Shown here piece by piece: positions 50,056-58,421 of a stretch of 64,000 nt of DNA (the stretch's first letter is position 1; every line of letters starts with the position of its first letter). The DNA is from Rhizobium sp. TH2 (GTDB lineage Bacteria; Pseudomonadota; Alphaproteobacteria; Rhizobiales; Rhizobiaceae). A program made the translations under genes and the position numbers. Below the pieces are notes generated by a model that saw only the letters and a program-made list of their open reading frames with translations, had not been told where the DNA came from and made no database searches. The stretch is from the NCBI RefSeq assembly GCF_024707525.1, contig NZ_CP062231.1, forward strand, positions 1,364,001 through 1,428,000. The letters run 5' to 3'.

Positions 50056-51393
50056 TCAACGCGCCCGAGAGCGGAGGGCCGACACTGGCCCTGTTTCGCC
50101 CGGCATCGTCGTCCAGTTGGCGATGTCGTCGCGTTCGCCGATCAGCGCCAGGCCGTGGGCGATGGAAAGCAGCTCGCCGCCGCTCTCGATCCGGTCACGG
50201 TCGAAACGGTTCTCGAAGATGCGCCGCACGGCGGGCACGAAGCTGGTCCCACCGGTGAGGAACACCTTGTCGATCGCGCCGGGCAGGGTGCGGGTCTTGA
50301 CCAGCACCTCGTCGAGCGCACCCTCGATCTGGGCGAGATCGCTGGCGATCCAGCTTTCGAAGGCCGCGCGCTTGATCAGGCGCTTCGAGTGCTGCCCAAG
50401 CGGCGGGAAATAGAATTCGACCTCCTCGGCTTCGGACAGCTTCATCTTAGCCGCCGAGACCGCCTGGTAGAGTGGATAGCCTTCGTCATGCTCGATCAGC
50501 TCGATGAAGGTTTCCAGCCGTTCCGGATCGAGGCTCGAGCGCACCAGCTGCTTGAGATCCTGGAAGTCCTTCAGCGTCTTGAAGATCGACAGCTGGTTCC
50601 AGCGGCCGAAATTGGCGTAATAGTTCGACGGGATTTCAAGAACCTTGTCGAAGCTCTTGTAAAAGCTGCCCTTGCCGATCTGCGGCGAGACGACGTTGTC
50701 GATGATCCGGAAATCGAAATGATCGCCGGCGATGCCGACGCCGGAATGGCCGAGCGGCACGGCCGTGAGCTTGCCGGCATGGCTTTCGAAACGGATCAGC
50801 GAATAGTCGGTCGTGCCGCCGCCGAAATCGGCCACCAGCACGGTGGCATCCTGCTTCAGGTTCTGCGCGAAATAAAAGGCCGCCGCCACCGGCTCGTAGA
50901 CGAAATGAATCTGCGGAAATCCGAGCCGGTTGAGCGCGCTGTTGTAGCGTTCGAGCGCCAGGTTCTCGTCCGGATTGGAGCCGGCGAATTTCACCGGACG
51001 GCCGGCGACCACACGGTCGTATGTCGAACCGAGATCCGTACCGGCATATTTTTCCAGCCGCTTGAGGAAGATCTCCATCAGGTCTTCGAACTGATGCCGC
51101 CGGGCATGGATCAGCGTGCCCTGGAAGACGGCGCTCGCGGCAAAGGTCTTGATCGACTGCAGGAAGCGGGCCTCGCCGGGATTGTCGATGAAGGCACGGA
51201 TCGCCGCGGCACCCGCTTCGACCTTCAGGGCCTGCGCGCCGAGCTTGGCATCCTTCATGAAGGACAGGCAGGTCCGCATGCTGTCGGAATGGCCGGCGGA
51301 GCTTTCAAAGCCCACCGATCGGGTCGTCTCGCCATCCCGGACGGCGAGCACGGTGTTTGTCGTGCCGAAATCGAGGCCGATTGCCGAGGCCAT
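50056..51393 (-). CDS. Hsp70-family chaperone-like ATPase (YegD-like)
   Basis: A 445-residue actin/Hsp70-fold ATPase. The phosphate-1 loop 'AIGLDFGTTNTVLAV' is at residues 4-18, phosphate-2 'VLVADFGGGTTDYSLIRF' and the adenosine motif 'KVFLTGGTSFVPAVRRIF' follow. It ends after the nucleotide-binding domain and lacks the Hsp70 substrate-binding and lid domains, as YegD does. The family's clients are unknown. Confidence 0.9.
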   Translation of the reverse strand: MASAIGLDFGTTNTVLAVRDGETTRSVGFESSAGHSDSMRTCLSFMKDAKLGAQALKVEAGAAAIRAFIDNPGEARFLQSIKTFAASAVFQGTLIHARRHQFEDLMEIFLKRLEKYAGTDLGSTYDRVVAGRPVKFAGSNPDENLALERYNSALNRLGFPQIHFVYEPVAAAFYFAQNLKQDATVLVADFGGGTTDYSLIRFESHAGKLTAVPLGHSGVGIAGDHFDFRIIDNVVSPQIGKGSFYKSFDKVLEIPSNYYANFGRWNQLSIFKTLKDFQDLKQLVRSSLDPERLETFIELIEHDEGYPLYQAVSAAKMKLSEAEEVEFYFPPLGQHSKRLIKRAAFESWIASDLAQIEGALDEVLVKTRTLPGAIDKVFLTGGTSFVPAVRRIFENRFDRDRIESGGELLSIAHGLALIGERDDIANWTTMPGETGPVSALRSRAR

Positions 51394-51739
51394 GAGACGC
51401 TCCGGTTGTTGAATGGAAATGACATGATGAATGACGGGCGGGCGCGAGGCTCCGCCGACGGAGGGCGCCTAATGGCATAAGCGAGGCCGGATGGCAAGAC
51501 CGGAACCGGACGCACATGCTCCCTTGCCGGGACGATCCTATCCGGTGCTCAAAGGCCGCCGCCTCGAAATCTGGCGTCCTCTGGGGTCAATTTGGCGGCT
51601 GCCGCCTCGCTGGATGTCGCGTGGCGTGTTGCGATAGTTTTTTGGCATTTCTCGTATTAGCAAGGCCCGCGAGGTGTCCCGGAAAATGTACTCGAGTGCA
51701 TTCGAAAATACTTTCTTGCGTGATATATTGCTTTGAAGA

Positions 51740-51753
51740 TTGATATAAATCAA
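51740..51753. promoter_or_regulatory. FNR/FixK-type box
   Basis: TTGAT-ATAA-ATCAA is an exact match to the TTGAT-N4-ATCAA consensus of FNR, FnrL and FixK regulators. A TATA-like -10 at about 51779-51784 would place the transcription start near 51790, with the box centred about 43-47 bases upstream, close to the class II activation position. This suggests oxygen-limited activation of rightward transcription. Confidence 0.55.
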
Positions 51754-51811
51754 TAATATATGCTTTATGTCTAAAGCTTATATACTGTAAATATATAGGA
51801 AATACTTCATT

Positions 51812-51826
51812 TTAACAGATGCTTAA
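51812..51826. promoter_or_regulatory. CtrA-like box
   Basis: TTAA-CAGATGC-TTAA, followed by G rather than the consensus C. It lies 500 bases before the TadG-like gene, just after the putative FNR-dependent start, so CtrA binding could interfere with or modulate it. In Caulobacter CtrA controls pilus genes, which makes the location interesting, but the motif is short and the region AT-rich, so chance is possible. Confidence 0.35.
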
Positions 51827-52317
51827 GCAGCCCGGTCCAGAAAAGAGGCATGGGAGAAAAGTTCTTTCATGCAAGAGAAACTGACGGACTTACAGATGAC
51901 AGCCACCGCATATTCATTCTGCCACCCGACCTGTCCCTGCCACGGGAGCAACGACCTGCTCCGCCCCCCATACCTTGCCTCTGAAGGGGACAGGCATGGT
52001 ACCGATCTTGTTTTGCACTCCATCCGCCGGTGGAACCTCTCTTTGTTGACGCGGGCGAGCCTTCCGGCCGTGTTCCAGCAATGGTCGGCCATGTCGCTGA
52101 TGGATCGATTGGTGTGGAAAGGCACGGACTCCGATGCCGCCAGCGATGATGCGTTCTGTCCGGAGCAGGGCGAGACCTCCTAGTCCCGGTACGTGACCGC
52201 GCCCAATCCAGAAATGAACACGCAACCCCATTGAATTCGCGCTGACCATCGGCGGCGCGGCGAGTGTCAACGGCCGATCCTGAGGCTGATTTTTTCTCCA
52301 TTGTGACTGGTAAGGTG

Positions 52318-53553
52318 ATGAAAAGATTTCTGAAAGATCGATCGGGCAACTTTGCGATACTCTCCGCGATCGTCATGGTCCCGCTGATTATTTCGATCGG
52401 CGTCGCGGTGGAATATCGCCGGGCCGTCAATCTGCGCACGATGCTGCAGAGCAGTCTCGACGCCGGCGTGCTCGCTGGCGCCAAGGCGTTGTCAAGTGGT
52501 GAGAGCCAAGCAATGCAGGCGGCCCTGGACATGTTCAAGGCGGATGCGAAGGAAATCTACGACGACGGTAGCATTGAGGCTTTGGCGCTGAAACCCACTT
52601 TCACGATCGCGGATGGTATCGTCAGCGGCGCATTCAGCTATCCTATGAAAACGCCCCTGTTGAATATCGTTTCGGTCAAGGAGGTGCCGGTCGGCGTCAC
52701 ATCAGCCGCCGACTCCGGTGGTTCGGGGGTGGAACTGGCGATGGTCGTGGACGTCAGCAGTTCGATGGAGGACGACGACAAGATCAAGGACCTCCGCAAG
52801 AGCGCCGTTGCGCTGATCGACACCCTGTACAAGACCGCGGAGACGCGGAAGGACACCTGGGTCTCCGTGGTCCCTTTCGACGGGCGGGTGAACGTTTCGG
52901 ATTACAGTACCGGTTGGATCGACAAGAATCTGGCACCTAGCAATGCCGGAACCAACATGAACTGTACCGGCCTGCGGTCGACAACAAACCGCACCAGCGA
53001 TGCACTGCCCGAAGTGGAAAAATTTCCGCCTTATCTAACGGGCAACAACTACGGATCTTCCTCGACCTGCGGCGGCACCAAGGTTCGCGGCTGGTCCTTC
53101 GAGAAGACCCCGATCAGGAACATCCTGCTCAACCTCAAGACCGGCTATGGCACCAGCATCTGGGAAGGTGCGGCCTGGGGCCATCGCATGCTGTCGCCGA
53201 AATGGAAGGGCAGATGGGGCAAGGCGGACCTGCCGCACGACTATGGGAAAGGTCCACCGAAGGTCTTGATACTGATGACGGATGGAGAAAACACCCCCGG
53301 TGACTACGGCGACCCCTTCAACACGTCGGCGGCCAACCTCATGCAGGAGGCAACCTGCGCCGAAATGAAGAAAAACGGCATAACCATCTTCGCCGTTGCC
53401 TTCGATATCTCGGACTCCGCTGCCAAACCATTGAAGAACTGCGCATCGAGCCTCAAGCACTACTTTAGTTCCACCACGTCGGTGGGGATGACCGAGATCT
53501 TCAAGCAGATCGGCGCTTCGCTGTCGACTGGCAAGCCCAGGCTTGTGAAATGA
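52318..53553 (+). CDS. TadG-like pilus assembly protein with VWA domain
   Basis: A 411-residue protein. Residues 6-48 ('DRSGNFAILSAIVMVPLIIS') form the TadE/TadG prepilin-like membrane segment. A von Willebrand A domain follows with the MIDAS start 'VVDVSSSMEDDDKI' (Asp145, Ser147, Ser149) and the later 'VLILMTDGENTPGDYG'. It ends 'GMTEIFKQIGASLSTGKPRL'. TadG-like proteins accompany Flp/Tad pilus systems, but no other tad gene is nearby. The ATG at 52318 is followed by the family N-terminus. It overlaps the next gene by four bases (ATGA). Confidence 0.9.
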   Translation: MKRFLKDRSGNFAILSAIVMVPLIISIGVAVEYRRAVNLRTMLQSSLDAGVLAGAKALSSGESQAMQAALDMFKADAKEIYDDGSIEALALKPTFTIADGIVSGAFSYPMKTPLLNIVSVKEVPVGVTSAADSGGSGVELAMVVDVSSSMEDDDKIKDLRKSAVALIDTLYKTAETRKDTWVSVVPFDGRVNVSDYSTGWIDKNLAPSNAGTNMNCTGLRSTTNRTSDALPEVEKFPPYLTGNNYGSSSTCGGTKVRGWSFEKTPIRNILLNLKTGYGTSIWEGAAWGHRMLSPKWKGRWGKADLPHDYGKGPPKVLILMTDGENTPGDYGDPFNTSAANLMQEATCAEMKKNGITIFAVAFDISDSAAKPLKNCASSLKHYFSSTTSVGMTEIFKQIGASLSTGKPRLVK

Positions 53554-54914
53554 CCGCAGCGGTTCGCCTTGACGGCTGTGTCCTCCCGCCCCCTGCGGGA
53601 GTGCAAAGCAAACACATCGAAAGAATTGCAGAGGATGCCAACGTGCTTGACCAAGGTGCCGGATCGGCAATATTCAGAAACGGGCTATTTTCCTTTTTCG
53701 GACGTGCACTTCGCATGATCTGCGGGGGCGGTCGCACGGGGCTCAAAGACGAAGCGCATCTGCAGCGTGGTGGATCGGCCAGCGCGTTGAAGCCGGATTT
53801 GCATCAAGCCGCGTTGATCAGCGTCGCCGATCCATCTCAGGGTCTCACAGGTGGGAAAGTTCATCACTCAACCGCTGTGGCGGACACGCCGGCTTGCATG
53901 AGTAAGCCTGAACTGGAGACGGCGGTCGAAGCGATGTGCTTGGGTCTTGGCAGATTGTCGGTAGGCTCTTTCGAGCCCATGTCACCACATGTCTTCAACG
54001 TTCAGTTCAATCCACTGGTGCAGAGTTTCAATCGGTTTGGCTCGCACCTTCAAGCGTCGCTCGGTGAGATCCATCGGTCGTCCGAGGGTCTTGCGCGGGG
54101 CCTTCGTGTAATTGATCACGCCAATAACGAGATCGCGGACAGGAGCAATCGTCTGACCAAGGCTTTGGAAGACGGTCAGCGACCGTTTCAAAAAGTCAAG
54201 ATCTTCGGGGCCGCGATCGATTGCGAGGCTAGAAAAGTCGAAATGCTTGCCCTCGGAACCTCGGTCGCGGCGAAGGTCGGCAAGGTTCGTGCCGATCAGG
54301 CAGAGAAAAGTCTAGCCATGATCGAAACCTATGCCGAACGAATAGACGCACTCGTGCAGTTCGTTCAATCGGCACAGGCTTCATTGATCGACGAAACGGA
54401 CAGCACAGAAGGATCGCCTTCGATTGGCGCAGAGCGCTCGAAGGATGCAGCGGCAGCTGGACGAACCCCAATATGCGAGGCGATGAACGATATTCAGGAG
54501 TTGACGGCAAGAATCGCGAAGGAGACGGCAAAGTGCCTCAACGTCTTGAAGCAACTCTCCGGAACGCATTCTGAGATGGACATCTCCGCCGAGTCCCTGC
54601 GGCACAAGTCGCACGCGATCGCTGAGCAAGCTTATCATCTTGATCAGGCCATTGGCGAATTCAGCGGCCATATGCGAAAGGCTCATCACGAGAGCCAGCG
54701 CTTGCAATCGGCTTCCTCTCCCATTTCAACGCTGGTGGACGACCTGACACTGGCGTCTCATGCTCAGCGAAGCATACTCTCCGCCCTTGGGGCCAATGGG
54801 CGATCTGTTTTTGTCGCTCGTCGTGAAGCCTCTTCTTTCGCTGCGCCTTCTACATCCGACAGCGGGCGGGTTATGATGTTCCCGATGCGTGGTCGCAGCA
54901 GTGAAAGGTCATGA
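53550..54914 (+). CDS. Degenerate methyl-accepting chemoreceptor-like protein
   Basis: A 454-residue frame whose first 115 residues look unlike any family and may be non-native. From about 'MSKPELETAVEAMCLGLGRL' (ATG 53898) it follows the cytoplasmic part of rhizobial MCPs: 'FNPLVQSFNRFGSHLQASL', 'IDHANNEIADRSNRLTKAL' (where MCPs have an RTEQQAASLEET-type helix) and, at the end, 'HAIAEQAYHLDQAIGEFSGH', the usual MCP C-terminal helix. The universally conserved signalling tip (EQTNLLALNAxIEAARAGE) is missing. It has no membrane helix. It is coupled to the TadG-like gene. Function unknown. Confidence 0.6.
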   Translation: MTAAVRLDGCVLPPPAGVQSKHIERIAEDANVLDQGAGSAIFRNGLFSFFGRALRMICGGGRTGLKDEAHLQRGGSASALKPDLHQAALISVADPSQGLTGGKVHHSTAVADTPACMSKPELETAVEAMCLGLGRLSVGSFEPMSPHVFNVQFNPLVQSFNRFGSHLQASLGEIHRSSEGLARGLRVIDHANNEIADRSNRLTKALEDGQRPFQKVKIFGAAIDCEARKVEMLALGTSVAAKVGKVRADQAEKSLAMIETYAERIDALVQFVQSAQASLIDETDSTEGSPSIGAERSKDAAAAGRTPICEAMNDIQELTARIAKETAKCLNVLKQLSGTHSEMDISAESLRHKSHAIAEQAYHLDQAIGEFSGHMRKAHHESQRLQSASSPISTLVDDLTLASHAQRSILSALGANGRSVFVARREASSFAAPSTSDSGRVMMFPMRGRSSERS

Positions 54915-55870
54915 TCCCGACAACCGCGGATCCACGCCTCGCTGTTGCCGGCTCGCCACCGCTGATCAAGTGACCACCCGGAAGTGTAGCCGTCTCCAGC
55001 AGAATACATGTCCGATTCGGTCAAGTTGAAATTTGGCGCCGATTTCGCCACTCGACGCTGCCAAAACCCACTATCGCGATGCGCCGGAATACCGCCGCTC
55101 CGCGCCATGAACTGGGATTCGGCGACTTTGGCGTGCGCTGATGTTTTTTTGGCGCCTTGTGTATTGTGGAAAATACACGGCGCAATAAAATAAAGTTTTT
55201 CATAATTAAAACAAACTGCGCCGGAATTGGATTACAAATTTCCTAAATACTTCAATTTACATCAAAAATAAGTCATACAAATAAGCTGTATTGCCTATAT
55301 TGACATAAGACAAGCAAGTATACTCAATTTTTGCCAAAAGCCAATTGTTCTCATATCAAGCTTGGAAAATGGCGCGTCACGCTACAACTTTGGCGGCGGC
55401 CGAATGACGGGATGACGAACGTTGGCTTGCCGACGGGCGGGCTCGCCGCGACGAACGAAAAAGTGAATGGGTCTCGGTGCTCGGCCGGCACCGAGAGATT
55501 GGCAATTTGGTCTGGGTGATCTACACTAGGTTGTTATTTCAATATGGTTTTGTACGGCGTTCAGGCCGATTTGAGCCCGCCGGCGGTGGCGGCTTTATCC
55601 TTCTGTCTTGCATCGTATGGCGTGCAGCAATGCCCATGGTCGGACCATCTCGCCTCGACAGGCAGCATGCCCCTACGTTGTCAGGAAGCGCTGCGGATCG
55701 GCAAGCACAGCGCTGCGCCCGGCATCCTCCATGCCTCGCCGAGATAGTAATTTGCAAGTAACCGGGAACTGAAGTGGGGAAATACATCCGAACAATTCTT
55801 GTGAACATGGAGGCGCGTTTTCCGAGAGCTTTGCTGGCGGCCGCAGCGTCGTTTTCACTGGCACTTGACG
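54915..55870. other. Intergenic region with AT-rich leader and hairpin, no convincing gene
   Basis: About 955 bases. AT-rich from 55140 to 55340. A 12-pair hairpin lies at 55152-55183: GCGCC-TT-GTGTATT against AATACAC-GGCGC with a bulged TT. An imperfect FNR-like TTGAC-ATAA-GACAA is at 55300-55313. The segment AAATACTTCAATTTAC (55245-55260) repeats AAATACTTCATTTTAAC of the 51800 leader. Open frames of 62-94 codons (55331-55761) have no family motifs and I do not call them. Confidence 0.45.
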
Positions 55871-56914
55871 ATGGACATCAATCTGGAAAAGCTGCGGATA
55901 ATGGTTGACGACCTGGAACGGAGACTTAACACCGCACCCTTGGCGCGAAACCTGATCAACAACATGCTCAAGGCCGGCTATGATCTCGCGCGGATTTCCC
56001 AGGAGGCCGGGATCGATCCCCAGTTCATCGAATCCGGCCTGACCGAGGCCGAGATGGAAACGCTGGTCGGCAAGGCCTGGGACATTGCCGGCGACCCGGC
56101 AATCGGCTTGAAGGTTGGACGGGAGATCGATCCGAAGCTGCTCAACATGCCGGGCCTTTATGCATTGGTCGCCCCCACGCTGGATGTCGCAATCGGCCGC
56201 TACGCGGATTTCATCCCGCTGGTCTGGGGTTTCACCATGACCATCGTCGAGAACGGCTCCTATGTGGAATTGAAGATCGATTCCCGCAGCGCGGAATCCC
56301 GGCCATATGGCTTCGCCAAGGTCGACTTCCAATACACGTCGATCATGGCCTTCATGCATCTGACGACCGAGCGGCATATTCGTCCGCGATACATGAAACT
56401 GCGCCGTCCGGAGCCGGATTTCGTCCAGCTCTATAAAGACCAGTTCCAATGTCCCATCCGCTTCTCCGAGGCGGAAAATGTGATGGCCTTTTCCCGAGTG
56501 GATTATCGATCGCGACAGGTCACTCACCGGCCGGTGATGGAGCCCTTCCTTGCTGCGGGCGTGGCGGACCTGCTGCGCGATCTCAAGGACGACTCGATCA
56601 GCGGACGCGTTCGCCGCGTCCTCGAAACCAGCCCCGATCTGAGGGATGTTTCCCTCGCAAGCCTTGCCAGGCTGCTCGCCGTCAGCGAGCGCACCTTGCA
56701 GCGACGGCTCGCCGAGGAGGAAATGACATTTGCCGATCTTCTCGACGACGTGAGACGCCAATCGGCGATGCGGGCGCTCACCCTCAGGGAAACCAACACG
56801 AACGATCTCGCTTACCGGCTGGGATTTTCCAGCGTGAACTCGTTCTACAGGGCGTTCAAGCGATGGACGGGCGAGACCGTGGAGCGGTTCCGGAGGGCGC
56901 AGCAGGCTGAATAG
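55871..56914 (+). CDS. AraC-family regulator with Arabinose_bd-type N-terminal domain (copy 1)
   Basis: A 347-residue regulator of the OruR/ArgR-like group. The N-terminal domain (about residues 15-215) has 'IAGDPAIGLKVGREIDPKLL' and 'RPRYMKLRRPEPDF'. The C-terminal AraC helix-turn-helix pair is at about 245-343 with 'ASLARLLAVSERTLQRRLAE' and 'DLAYRLGFSSVNSFYRAFKR'. It is a tandem paralogue of the next gene, nearly identical around 'RYMKLRRPEPDF' and the DNA-binding end. TTG at 55865 is an alternative start. Confidence 0.9.
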   Translation: MDINLEKLRIMVDDLERRLNTAPLARNLINNMLKAGYDLARISQEAGIDPQFIESGLTEAEMETLVGKAWDIAGDPAIGLKVGREIDPKLLNMPGLYALVAPTLDVAIGRYADFIPLVWGFTMTIVENGSYVELKIDSRSAESRPYGFAKVDFQYTSIMAFMHLTTERHIRPRYMKLRRPEPDFVQLYKDQFQCPIRFSEAENVMAFSRVDYRSRQVTHRPVMEPFLAAGVADLLRDLKDDSISGRVRRVLETSPDLRDVSLASLARLLAVSERTLQRRLAEEEMTFADLLDDVRRQSAMRALTLRETNTNDLAYRLGFSSVNSFYRAFKRWTGETVERFRRAQQAE

Positions 56915-56964
56915 AAGGGTGTCGCGGGGCACCGGTGATCAATAACAAACGCAGGGAGGACTCT

Positions 56965-57975
56965 ATGGCAGACAATCTGGAGCGGCGACTGAACACGGCT
57001 CCCATGCCGCGGAATCTCGTCGAGAATTTGCGCAAGGCCGGCCATGACATCGTGCAGATGGCCAGGGATATCGGGGTCGATCCGCTCTATATCGAATCCG
57101 GTCTGACTCCGCTCGAAGCCGACGCCCTCTTCGTCAAGGCCTATGAGGTTATCGGCGATCCCGCCATCTGTCTGAAGGTCGGCATGGAGGTCGATCCGAA
57201 GCTCTACAATTTCTCGCCGCTCTACGCGATGATCGGCGCCACGCTCGCAATCGGCATGGAGCGCCACGCGACGTTCTCGCCGCTGGTCCTGGGCTTTCTC
57301 ATGCGCGCCGAGATCAACGGGCAGTACGCGGAACTGAAGATCGATTCCGCCTATCTCGAGTTCCGGCCCTATTGCTTCGCAAAGGTCGATTACCACTTCA
57401 CATCCATGCTGGGCTTCATGCGCCTGACCACCGAAAAGCCGATCAAGCCGCGCTACATGAAATTGCGCCGCCCCGAACCGGATTTCGCCGCGCTCTACCA
57501 GGAGAAATTCGACTGTCCCGTCACCTTCTCCGACGAGGAGAACGTGATGGCGATAACGCTCGAAGACTATAACAGCCCCCAGCTCACATATAATCCGGCC
57601 ATGGAGCCGCTGTTCGCCGAGGCGGTCGACCAGTTGATGCACGATCTCCAGGACGACTCGATCAAGGGCCGGGTGCGCCGTGCGCTGGAAACCAACGCGG
57701 ACCTCCGCGAGGTCTCGCTGGCAAGCCTCGCCAAGACGCTCGTCGTCAGCGAGCGCACCCTGCAGCGGCGGCTATCCGAGGAAAAGGTGACCTTCGCCGA
57801 ACTGCTCGATGGCGTACGCCAGCAATTCGCCATGCGGGCGCTCGCCTTCAAGGAGATGAACAACCAGGAACTGGCCTACCGGCTGGGATTTGCCAATGTG
57901 AACTCCTTCTACCGGGCGTTCAAGCGATGGACCGGCGAAACGGTGGAGCGGTTTCGCAGGACGCAGATGGGGTGA
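56965..57975 (+). CDS. AraC-family regulator, tandem paralogue (copy 2)
   Basis: A 336-residue paralogue of the preceding regulator with the same two-domain layout. Shared blocks include 'LERRLNTAP' near the start, 'RYMKLRRPEPDF' in the middle and 'VNSFYRAFKRWTGETVERF' at the end; the ligand domain differs more, so the two may answer different signals on similar operators. A GGAGGA site lies five bases before the ATG at 56965, which decides the start. The genes are 50 bases apart and probably co-transcribed. Confidence 0.92.
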   Translation: MADNLERRLNTAPMPRNLVENLRKAGHDIVQMARDIGVDPLYIESGLTPLEADALFVKAYEVIGDPAICLKVGMEVDPKLYNFSPLYAMIGATLAIGMERHATFSPLVLGFLMRAEINGQYAELKIDSAYLEFRPYCFAKVDYHFTSMLGFMRLTTEKPIKPRYMKLRRPEPDFAALYQEKFDCPVTFSDEENVMAITLEDYNSPQLTYNPAMEPLFAEAVDQLMHDLQDDSIKGRVRRALETNADLREVSLASLAKTLVVSERTLQRRLSEEKVTFAELLDGVRQQFAMRALAFKEMNNQELAYRLGFANVNSFYRAFKRWTGETVERFRRTQMG

Positions 57976-58011
57976 GGATGGGGGAGGTGTTATCTTTCCC
58001 GGAACGCCGCG

Positions 58012-58209
58012 CTATTTCCGCCGCGACCACCACATCACAACCAGCCCGGCCACCACCAGCAACCCACCGTAATAAACCCACTGGCTGTTGTTGATCATCG
58101 GGCTTGTGGCCGGGTAGGGCGCCAGACCGCTGCCCTGGCCGGCCCAGAGCAGGCCCATGATGACGGCGATGACGCCGGCCAGAAACAGCAAGGTTCTCAA
58201 TCCGCCCAT
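58012..58209 (-). CDS. Small two-helix membrane protein
   Basis: A 65-residue protein starting 'MGGLRTLLFLAGVIAVIMGL' with a second helix 'WVYYGGLLVVAGLVVMWW' and a basic end 'SRRK'. AGGAAAG lies before the ATG at 58209. Proteins of this pattern are common and uncharacterised in alphaproteobacteria. It converges with the second AraC gene. Confidence 0.7.
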   Translation of the reverse strand: MGGLRTLLFLAGVIAVIMGLLWAGQGSGLAPYPATSPMINNSQWVYYGGLLVVAGLVVMWWSRRK

Positions 58210-58421
58210 GGTCTTTCCTTCATTTGTGCAAGCAGTGGTGGAATCGAGCCTATCCCAGGACAGGCGGCAAGCCAATCGCCGGGCGCCATGCTGCGACGAT
58301 TGGCGTTTGTTTGAGGCTCAGACGCAATTGAATTTGCCGCGCATTGGCTCGACAAGCCTGTTTTGTTTTGCCAATAGTCGAACCCTGCCAAATGTAGCTA
58401 AGTCCGGACGGGGTTAAGAAT

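Larger units (their letters stand above)
51394..52317. other. AT-rich intergenic region with regulatory sites, no convincing gene
   Basis: About 920 bases. From roughly 51640 to 51850 the sequence is strikingly AT-rich for this chromosome. It contains an exact FNR/FixK-type box (51740-51753), a TATA-rich stretch that can act as a -10 (around 51779-51786) and a TTAA-N7-TTAA motif (51812-51826). An open frame of 104 codons (51869-52183, plus) starts downstream but has no ribosome site or family motif. The leader probably drives the TadG-like gene at 52318, possibly from a long untranslated region. Confidence 0.5.

Noticed and set aside
51869..52183. 104-codon frame with a CHPTCPCHG cysteine cluster downstream of the FNR-type box
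   Set aside because: No ribosome site and no family resemblance; the cysteine cluster alone is not enough. Transcript data could revive it.
55331..55761. Two short plus-strand frames in the second AT-rich leader
   Set aside because: No ribosome sites, no motifs, and they overlap each other in different frames.
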